The notes under the pieces were generated by a model, which ran no database searches, was not told the origin of the DNA, and saw only the letters and a list, made by a program, of their open reading frames with translations. Shown here in pieces: positions 57,318 through 64,000 of a stretch of 64,000 bases of DNA (its first letter is position 1; every line of letters begins with the position of its first letter). Source of the DNA: Actinomycetota bacterium (GTDB lineage Bacteria; Actinomycetota; Actinomycetes; Actinomycetales; Microbacteriaceae); contig JAUZFR010000188.1 in assembly GCA_030840335.1 (NCBI GenBank), forward strand, positions 1 to 64,000, given 5' to 3'. Position numbers and translations under genes: made by a program.

Positions 57318-57665
57318 CTGGGCTTCCACGGGCTTACGTGTTCTCCACTGGAGCGCACCGACGATGAGTTGGGCGACGATGGCCAGACACGCGGCATTGA
57401 GTAGCGACACGGCCCAGATGATCTCCGCCACCCCGTTGTCAGCAAACGGGTCGTTGGCGTGTTCGCTGAAGTTCGTGCTGCCGAGAACTGCGAGGATGCC
57501 CCCGAGTATGACCGTCGTGGTTGTGATAGTCACGAGCGCGGCTTTGTATGGGTTGACCGGCCCCGGTGCCTGGGGCACGTCGCTGGCGTCGCTCTCTTCG
57601 ATTGGTTCGGATTGCGCAGGACTCACAGTGGTGCTCGCTTTCGTCTTCGCGTGTTGGCGCAGCAA
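57309..57665 (-). CDS. small two-TM membrane protein
   Basis: NPYKAALVTITTTTVILGGILAVLGSTNFSEHANDPFADNGVAEIIWAVSLLNAACLAIVAQLIVGAL. Confidence 0.7.
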   Translation of the reverse strand: MLRQHAKTKASTTVSPAQSEPIEESDASDVPQAPGPVNPYKAALVTITTTTVILGGILAVLGSTNFSEHANDPFADNGVAEIIWAVSLLNAACLAIVAQLIVGALQWRTRKPVEAQPT

Positions 57666-57788
57666 TGGTGGAGACCCACCCTTCCCGTGCGCGCAAGGCT
57701 ATCGCCAACCCGAGTTGTGAACTATGTGTCCGAAAACCGCGTGATGCGAGAGTCGGAACGCGGGAGGATTTTCCTGAAGGGAATCACC

Positions 57789-58301
57789 ATGTACTTACGT
57801 CACGCCACCATCGACACAAGAGTCGGCCAGGTCACCATCGTTGCTTCCGACGACACCATCGTCGGGATCTACTATCCGCACCACTGGACGAGGCCATCGG
57901 CGAGCATCTTCGGCGTCGCAGGGGATTCCTCTAACGACACCGTCCTCACCGCCGCGCGGGAGCAGCTTGCCGAGTATCTGGATGGCGCGCGCACATCCTT
58001 CGATCTTCCGGTCGTCACGCATGGCAACCCGTTCCAGGAGCGCGTCTGGGCTCTCCTGAACCAGATTCCCTATGGCGAGACCACGACATACGGCGAACTC
58101 GCTGAGAAGCTCGGCGGCAAATCGCTCGCACGGATGGTCGGCCAGGCGGTCGGCCACAACCCGCTCAGCGTCATCGTGCCCTGCCATCGTGTCGTCGGGA
58201 AAGACGGCAAGCTCACCGGATACGCGGGCGGCCTCGAGCGAAAGAAGATGCTCCTCAGCCTCGAAGGATCGATGCCCGCGACCTCGGTGACGCTGTTCTG
58301 A
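57789..58301 (+). CDS. ogt: methylated-DNA--[protein]-cysteine S-methyltransferase
   Basis: GNPFQERVWALLNQIPYGETTTYGELAEKLGG ... IVPCHRVVGKDGKLTGYAGGLERKKMLL. Confidence 0.95.
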   Translation: MYLRHATIDTRVGQVTIVASDDTIVGIYYPHHWTRPSASIFGVAGDSSNDTVLTAAREQLAEYLDGARTSFDLPVVTHGNPFQERVWALLNQIPYGETTTYGELAEKLGGKSLARMVGQAVGHNPLSVIVPCHRVVGKDGKLTGYAGGLERKKMLLSLEGSMPATSVTLF

Positions 58302-58303
58302 GC

Positions 58304-59227
58304 TCAGTTCTCGTCGAGCTCGCGAGGCACCACGATGGCATCAACGAGCGCGCCGTTGCGCCACACGGTCATCTCGATCGGGCGATCGATGGCACCCTCC
58401 ACCATGAGTTTCTGCACGGCTGTCGTCGAGACGACGCGCGCGTGATCCAGCTCGACGACGATATCGCCCCGATGGATGCCTGCCAGCTCGGCGGGACTGT
58501 TGGGCGAGACTCCGGCGACCTGCAGCCCGGTTGGTGAACCGATGCGGGCAGCGAGTTCGGGCGCGAGAGTAATCTTCGCGCCTGCGATGCCGAGCCAGGC
58601 GCGGCGCACGCGACCCTTCGTCATGAGGGTAGTGATGATCTCGCGGGTCGTCGCATTGATGGGAACAGCGAGTCCGAGACCAATTCCCGCGACCGCGGTG
58701 TTGACTCCGACCATGCGGCCGGAACTGTCGGCGAGCACACCGCCACTGTTGCCGGGATTGAGCGCGGCATCCGTCTGGATCACCTCGTCGATGACGCGGC
58801 CGGTCTGCGTGGGCAGCGACCGTCCGAGAGCTGACACGATGCCGGCCGTCACGCTCCCGGCGAGGCCGAGCGGATTGCCGAGCGCGACGACCAGCTGACC
58901 AACTCGCAGCCGGGCGGCATCGCCGAACTGCAGTGGCGCAGGCACACTACCGCGAGCGTGCAGCACGGCGAGATCCGACAGGGAGTCGCGCCCCACGACA
59001 TCCAGCGCGACGGTCGTGCCATCGGAAAAGGATGCCTCGGCGGTGCGCGCCGCGTCCACGACGTGGGCACTGGTCAGCAGGAATCCATCGTCGGTGATCA
59101 CGCTCGCACTTCCTGATCCGCCGCCTCGCGCACTGCGCACCGTAATGCTCGCGACCGCGGGGAGTACCGTCTCAGCCACCGCCACGACCGTGCGGGAGTA
59201 TGCGTCGAGAATGTCGTCACCGCTCAT
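58304..59227 (-). CDS. HtrA-like trypsin/PDZ serine protease
   Basis: LLTSAHVVDA, DLAVL, LNPGNSGGVL catalytic motifs; C-terminal PDZ. Confidence 0.9.
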   Translation of the reverse strand: MSGDDILDAYSRTVVAVAETVLPAVASITVRSARGGGSGSASVITDDGFLLTSAHVVDAARTAEASFSDGTTVALDVVGRDSLSDLAVLHARGSVPAPLQFGDAARLRVGQLVVALGNPLGLAGSVTAGIVSALGRSLPTQTGRVIDEVIQTDAALNPGNSGGVLADSSGRMVGVNTAVAGIGLGLAVPINATTREIITTLMTKGRVRRAWLGIAGAKITLAPELAARIGSPTGLQVAGVSPNSPAELAGIHRGDIVVELDHARVVSTTAVQKLMVEGAIDRPIEMTVWRNGALVDAIVVPRELDEN

Positions 59228-59272
59228 AGGGTCAAGCGTGACGGTGTCACCGCACCAAATGGTGCGCGTTCG

Positions 59273-59746
59273 CTATCGGCTGACGGGGATGCTCGCGGCG
59301 CGCGCCCGTGGTCTGCCGGTCGTCACAAGCAGCGCGAGGAGCGCACCGAGGATTGCTCCGGTCGTGTTAGCGATGAGGTCGCGCACGTCGGGCACGCGCG
59401 TCGGCAGGAAAGTCTGGGTTCCCTCGATGACAAGCGTCAGTACGACTCCAGCGAGGATCGCCAGCCACCACCTGCGTCGGCCGAAGAGGACAACGAACAG
59501 CAAGCCGAGCGGCACAAAGACGGCGATGTTCGACACGAACTCGAGATCGGCAAACGTGAAGTTGTGGATCGGTCCGAAACGGTTCACCGCGTCGACCACC
59601 ACCATCGCGAGGGACTTCGTTTCGGTGTTTGTCGGCTGCGGACCGAGGGTGAGCCAACCGATGAAGGCGAGGTAGCCAAGCGTCAGGATCAACGCGGCGC
59701 GCGGCCTCGAGCGATTGCCGGGTGCGGAAGAAGTTCGGGTAGTCAC
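59273..59746 (-). CDS. VanZ-family membrane protein
   Basis: NFTFADLEFVSNIAVFVPLGLLFVVLFGRRRWWLAILAGVVLTLVIEGTQTFLPTRVPDVRDLIANTTGAILGALLA. Confidence 0.9.
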   Translation of the reverse strand: MTTRTSSAPGNRSRPRAALILTLGYLAFIGWLTLGPQPTNTETKSLAMVVVDAVNRFGPIHNFTFADLEFVSNIAVFVPLGLLFVVLFGRRRWWLAILAGVVLTLVIEGTQTFLPTRVPDVRDLIANTTGAILGALLALLVTTGRPRARAASIPVSR

Positions 59747-59815
59747 GGTCTCACGCTACGAAGTCTCGCTGGGGGTCTCATCCGCCGCTGGTCGCAATCA
59801 GGTAGTCCTTGCGAA

Positions 59816-60214
59816 CTAAACCGGGGAATCAACGATGGTCTCGATCAGGATGCCTGCAGCCGTGAACGTGCTGCTCAAGACATCCGCTGTGTCGAGAAAG
59901 AGCCGGTCGGATGGGTTTTCGCCAGCCAGCTTGCCGGTGATGACCCCGCGCGGCGAACTGCTGTTCCAGCGGACGAGCTGCTGGGAGTTGCCTGTGTTTG
60001 CGCGTTCGGTGATCTCGACGACGAAACTGGTGCGGGGTCTGCTGCTGCCGAACAGCCCGCCGAGAAATCCGCCAGCGGTGTTGCTCGACGTTGCGATGAA
60101 TCCGCCTGCCGGCGTCGTCAGCACGTCGAAGCCGTGCGCGTGCAGCGTCTGCTCTACCAGGAGTTTCGCGGCGTCGCCGTCGAGCGCGACGACGTAGGCG
60201 AAACTCGAAGCCAA
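59816..60214 (-). CDS. hypothetical protein
   Basis: 132-aa ORF of coding quality upstream of the VanZ gene. Confidence 0.55.
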   Translation of the reverse strand: MASSFAYVVALDGDAAKLLVEQTLHAHGFDVLTTPAGGFIATSSNTAGGFLGGLFGSSRPRTSFVVEITERANTGNSQQLVRWNSSSPRGVITGKLAGENPSDRLFLDTADVLSSTFTAAGILIETIVDSPV

Positions 60215-60223
60215 GAAGCGCGC

Positions 60224-60919
60224 CTAGAAGAAGTCGGGGCTCGGAGTGGATGCGTGACGAATCGACACGTCGGCGTGACGGTCGAATCGATACCCGACTC
60301 CGCGAACCGTGCGCACGATGTCTTCGTAGGCACCGAGCTTCGAGCGGAGGCGACGGACGTGCACGTCGATCGTGCGCTCGTTGGGAATCTCGTCGTCGCC
60401 ATCGGCCCAGAGCGAACTGATCAGTTCAGCGCGGTCGATCGTACGACCTTCGCGCAGCACGAGGTACTGCAACAACTCAAATTCCTTGTAAGTCAGTGCG
60501 GCAGACTCACCGTCGAGCACGAGGCGCTTGCGCGAGATGTCGATGATGACACCCCCGCGCACCTTTGCGGCGGGCTCCTCGGCCTGGCGGTGCTTCGCGA
60601 GAGCGGCCGGATCCTGCAGGGCGAGACGCACGACATCCACGTCACGCCCGCCCGCGCCGCGCGGGGCGAGAGCGACGGCGGCATAGGTCTCAGCGGATGG
60701 TGCGAGCTGAGCGGCAAGCTGCTTCAGCTGCTCGACGAGTGCGCCGAGGTCGGTGCCGGACTCTGCGGCCTTGGCCTCATCGAGTCCGACGTAGAGCACG
60801 AAACCGCGGGCTTCGGTTCCGGACGGCACCGCGCGCAGGCGGGGAGCCGGTTCGGGCGCGGGCGCCGGCGCGGCAGAGATGGTGCGAGTGGCTGGCAGAT
60901 CAAGAGTTGCGAGAGACAT
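60224..60919 (-). CDS. winged-helix (OmpR-type effector domain) transcriptional regulator
   Basis: C-terminal LTYKEFELLQYLVLREGRTIDRAELISSLWADGDDEIPNERTIDVHVRRLRSKLGAYEDIVRTVRGVGYRFD; no receiver domain recognised. Confidence 0.85.
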   Translation of the reverse strand: MSLATLDLPATRTISAAPAPAPEPAPRLRAVPSGTEARGFVLYVGLDEAKAAESGTDLGALVEQLKQLAAQLAPSAETYAAVALAPRGAGGRDVDVVRLALQDPAALAKHRQAEEPAAKVRGGVIIDISRKRLVLDGESAALTYKEFELLQYLVLREGRTIDRAELISSLWADGDDEIPNERTIDVHVRRLRSKLGAYEDIVRTVRGVGYRFDRHADVSIRHASTPSPDFF

Positions 60920-61270
60920 GGGGTCTATTCCTTTGGTGCTGCGAAGGGCCTCGTGATCGAGGGGTGATCCTTCGGAAATGAAGTCGTGAAGTGTGGTTCG
61001 GGATGCGTCCGCAACTGGCGGAGAGTCATCCGGGAGTCCTGGCTGCGTCTCGGAGGAATTCATAATCTCAGAGGTTCCGCTCAAGCCGGACTCGGCGAGG
61101 TTGGCCGATTAGGCACACATTCGACAACACATGACAACGCGTACCGGCATCATCATGCCGGCAGTCCCACGGGCCTCAAGGGAGGTCAGGGCGTGCGCGT
61201 TCACAGTCATGGCACAACTATCTTGCACAGACGCGCAATATGTCAAGTCGCGTGGGGCGAATACGCAGGA

Positions 61271-61903
61271 TTAGACCGTTCCGTAGAGACGATCGCCCGC
61301 GTCACCAAGTCCGGGCACGATGTAGCCGACCTCGTTGAGCTTCTCGTCCCTTGCGCCGACGACGATGGTGACCTCTCGCCCCTTCGTCGCCTCTTCGACG
61401 GCCGCGAGGCCCTCCGGGGCGGCGATCAGGCAGACGCATGTGACGTCAACCGCGCCTCGGTCGAACAGGTAGTTGATCGCAGCAATGAGCGAGCCGCCGG
61501 TCGCGAGCATCGGGTCGAGCACGAAGCACTGGCGGTTCGACAGGTCATCCGGGAGACGCTCGGCATAGATGTCGGGCTGCAGGGTTTCCTCGTTGCGCAC
61601 CATGCCGAGGAAGCCGACCTCCGCTGTCGGAATGAGCTTGACCATGCCCTCGAGCATGCCGAGTCCGGCGCGGAGGATGGGAACCACGAGCGGCCGGGGA
61701 AGGCTGATCGCCAGGCCCTTTGCCTCCGCAACAGGGGTCTGAACGGTCACTTCTTCGACGCGCACATTGCGCGTGGCTTCGTACGCGAGAAGGGTGACGA
61801 GCTCTTCGGCGAGCGCCCGGAACGTCGGCGACGGCGTCGTCGCATCCCTCAAGACCGTGAGCTTGTGTGTGATCAGGGGGTGGTCGGCTACGTGCACTCG
61901 CAT
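61271..61903 (-). CDS. upp: uracil phosphoribosyltransferase
   Basis: [20 protein letters not shown] ... [15 protein letters not shown] ... [10 protein letters not shown]. Confidence 0.97.
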   Translation of the reverse strand: MRVHVADHPLITHKLTVLRDATTPSPTFRALAEELVTLLAYEATRNVRVEEVTVQTPVAEAKGLAISLPRPLVVPILRAGLGMLEGMVKLIPTAEVGFLGMVRNEETLQPDIYAERLPDDLSNRQCFVLDPMLATGGSLIAAINYLFDRGAVDVTCVCLIAAPEGLAAVEEATKGREVTIVVGARDEKLNEVGYIVPGLGDAGDRLYGTV

Positions 61904-61936
61904 AGGCTCAATCTAGCGAACGGAGGACCGATTCGG

Positions 61937-62398
61937 ATGGGCACACCAGAGCAGTACGAGAACTGGATGCGCGTTGCCGCGAGCGACGCCCGCCTCGCGA
62001 TCGCGACCGGAGACGTCCCCGTTGCGGCCATCCTGCTGGATGGCGAAGGCCGGCCTATCGCGGCCGGGCGCAACGAACGCGAGAAGTACGACGACCCGAC
62101 AGCTCACGCGGAAATTGTCGCGATTCGCGCGGCCGCGGCAGTCACCGGGGACTGGCGCCTCAGCGACACGACCCTCATCGTCACCCTCGAACCGTGCGCA
62201 ATGTGTGCCGGCGCAATCGTGAACGCGCGCATCCCTCGCGTCGTCTTCGGGGCGTGGGACGAGAAGGCGGGCGCCGCGGGAAGTGTGAACGACCTGCTTC
62301 GGGATCGGCGTATGAACCACCGCGTCGAGGTCATCGCCGGTGTCGAGGCCGACGTCTGCTCGGCGCTGCTGCGCGAGTTCTTCGAGGCGCGCCGCTAG
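61937..62398 (+). CDS. tadA: tRNA adenosine(34) deaminase
   Basis: TAHAEIVAIRAAA ... LEPCAMCAGAIVNARIPRVVFGAWDEKAGAAGS. Confidence 0.95.
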   Translation: MGTPEQYENWMRVAASDARLAIATGDVPVAAILLDGEGRPIAAGRNEREKYDDPTAHAEIVAIRAAAAVTGDWRLSDTTLIVTLEPCAMCAGAIVNARIPRVVFGAWDEKAGAAGSVNDLLRDRRMNHRVEVIAGVEADVCSALLREFFEARR

Positions 62399-62429
62399 TT
62401 CGCCACCGCGAGTCATCCCCGCACTGGTG

Positions 62430-62495
62430 TGCGGGCGGAGATGTTGCGCCCGGGCGGAGTTATTACTCCGCCCCGCGGCGAGGTCTCCGCCCGCA
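62430..62495. repeat. nested double hairpin in the tadA/CDF convergent intergenic region
   Basis: Outer TGCGGGCGGAGA/TCTCCGCCCGCA (12 bp perfect), inner GGGCGGAGT-TATT-ACTCCGCCC (9 bp perfect). Confidence 0.85.
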
Positions 62496-62529
62496 GCGGC
62501 GTTGAGGGGGGCGGAGAGGTGTGGTGGGG

Positions 62530-63492
62530 CTAGTCCGCCGCACGAATGATGATCGACTCCGTGGACGGGTTGCCCTTGCCTTTGGCGACGAAGACGTCCG
62601 GCTCGATATAGATCACTCGGGCGATGGGCACGGCCTCGCGGATGCTCGCCTCGACCGCATCGATTGCGGAGGCGACATCCGCGAGCTTCTGCTTGCTCGC
62701 GAAGGCGACTTTTGCGCCGACGAGCAGTTCGTCCGGCCCGAGGTACAGCGTCTTGATATGGATGAGCGCCTCGACGTCAGGATGCGCGTTGATCGCGTCG
62801 CGGATCGCGGTCACGTCGGTGGCATTTGCGCCCTCGCCGACGAGAAGGCTCTTGGTTTCCATGCCGAGCACCAGCGCCACGAGCACGAGCAGAACGCCGA
62901 TGGCGAGTGTTCCGATGCCGTCGAAAACGCCATTGCCAGTGATGATCGTCAGTCCAACGCCGAGCAGCGCCAGCGCGAGGCCGACCAGCGCCGCGAAGTC
63001 CTCAAGCAGCACCACTGGCAGCTCTGGCGCCTTCGCGTGCCGAATGAACTGGATCCACGATTGCGATCCGCGAGTGTGATTCGATTCGCGAATCGCGGTT
63101 CGGAACGAGAGGGACTCGAACACGATGGCGACGACGAGCACGCCAATCGGCCACAACGGATTCTCAAGCGCGTGCGGCTCACCGATCTTCTGGATTCCCT
63201 CGTAGACCGAGAACACTCCACCAATCGAGAAGAGGATGATCGACACGACGAACGCGTAGACAAATCGCTCGCGTCCGTAACCGAAGGGGTGCGCGGCATC
63301 CGCTGTTCGACGGGAGCGTCGGCCGCCGAGGAGCAGGAGCCCCTGATTGCCGGTGTCGGCCAGGGAATGCACGCTCTCTGCAAGCAACGAGCTCGATCCC
63401 GAAAGCAGGAATGCGATGAACTTGACGATCGCGATGCCCAGGTTTGCGCCGCCCGCCGCCAGGATCGCTTTCGTGCTGCCCTCAGTGCTCAT
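62530..63492 (-). CDS. cation diffusion facilitator family transporter
   Basis: AILAAGGANLGIAIVKFIAFLLSGSSSLLAESVHSLADTGNQGLLLLG. Confidence 0.93.
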   Translation of the reverse strand: MSTEGSTKAILAAGGANLGIAIVKFIAFLLSGSSSLLAESVHSLADTGNQGLLLLGGRRSRRTADAAHPFGYGRERFVYAFVVSIILFSIGGVFSVYEGIQKIGEPHALENPLWPIGVLVVAIVFESLSFRTAIRESNHTRGSQSWIQFIRHAKAPELPVVLLEDFAALVGLALALLGVGLTIITGNGVFDGIGTLAIGVLLVLVALVLGMETKSLLVGEGANATDVTAIRDAINAHPDVEALIHIKTLYLGPDELLVGAKVAFASKQKLADVASAIDAVEASIREAVPIARVIYIEPDVFVAKGKGNPSTESIIIRAAD

Positions 63493-63515
63493 GCCCCAAT
63501 CCTAGGATGGGGCTC

Positions 63516-64000
63516 ATGATCACCCTCCCGTCAATCGCAATCCTCGGCACCGGCTCGATGGGCGGTGCGATCCTCAGCGGTCTGCTCTCCCCGGACGTGA
63601 CGGTGGACGGCGGCATCCGAGTCACCAACCGGACTATCGCCAAGGCACGGCCGCTCGCGTCGGATCGCGTGCAGTCGTTCGCGCTCGAGGAGACTCCGGA
63701 TGCGAATGAGCAGGCACTCGCGGGCGCGCGGCTGGTGCTGATCGGCGTCAAGCCGGCAATGGTTACGGACCTGCTGCGCGCGGTTTCCGCTTCGCTCGAG
63801 CCGGATGCGGTCGTGGTCAGCGTTGCGGCCGGCGTGACGACGGCGACGATGGAGGCGCTCGTTCCGGGCTCGGTGCTGCGCGCGATGCCGAATACGCCGG
63901 CAGTCGTCGGCAAGGCAGTGACCGGGCTCTCGGCGGGATCGCGCGCGACCCCGCAGCAGCTCGCACTTGCCCGCACCCTTTTCGAGACCGTCGGCACAGT
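63516..64000 (+). CDS. proC: pyrroline-5-carboxylate reductase, 3' end beyond window
   Basis: Hand translation MITLPSIAILGTGSMGGAILSGLL...LIGVKPAMVTDLLRAV...RAMPNTPAVVGKAVTGLS; open at window end, so absent from the ORF track. Confidence 0.9.
   Translation, partial: MITLPSIAILGTGSMGGAILSGLLSPDVTVDGGIRVTNRTIAKARPLASDRVQSFALEETPDANEQALAGARLVLIGVKPAMVTDLLRAVSASLEPDAVVVSVAAGVTTATMEALVPGSVLRAMPNTPAVVGKAVTGLSAGSRATPQQLALARTLFETVGT

Noticed and set aside
1-64000. CRISPR arrays, rRNA, tRNA, intact IS elements, prophage or known defence genes
   Set aside because: None recognised on reading. A tRNA or small-RNA scan was not run, so small RNAs could be missed.

Overview
64-kb high-GC window, most consistent with a chromosomal segment of a Microbacteriaceae-like actinobacterium. 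About 64 protein genes are supported. No rRNA, tRNA, CRISPR array or intact IS element was recognised. Main blocks: (i) Fe(III)-type ABC transporter operon plus an ExxE-repeat membrane protein (5.1-10.3 kb); (ii) sugar / sugar-acid catabolic island (11.6-30 kb) with Gfo/Idh/MocA, GMC oxidoreductase, SDR, FAD/Fe-S lactate-dehydrogenase-like enzyme, IlvD/Edd dehydratase, Zn-ADH, SMP-30 lactonase, GH1, a sugar ABC transporter without an ATPase, two paralogous IclR regulators, FAH-family hydrolase and Dabb protein; (iii) DevS/DevR-like dormancy island (36.4-44 kb) with DoxX, USPs, phosphoketolase, GAF kinase, LuxR regulator and DUF3892; (iv) ETF plus valine-type acyl-CoA catabolism (46-52 kb); (v) housekeeping genes (fpg/nei, psuG/psuK, ogt, htrA-like, upp, tadA, CDF, proC). 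The most interesting signals are non-coding: a GGGACC-N3-GGCCCT-like dyad before five genes of the dormancy island, two of them with identical promoter spacing; a 55-bp hairpin present twice with a compensatory base-pair change; a shared TTYMA-N5-TKRAA operator in the sugar-acid island; a shared CTAAC-N4-GTTAG operator for two iron-type transport units; interlocked perfect inverted repeats between etfB and an acyl-CoA dehydrogenase; and a nested hairpin after tadA. Family names come from recognising protein motifs by eye. No database search was run.
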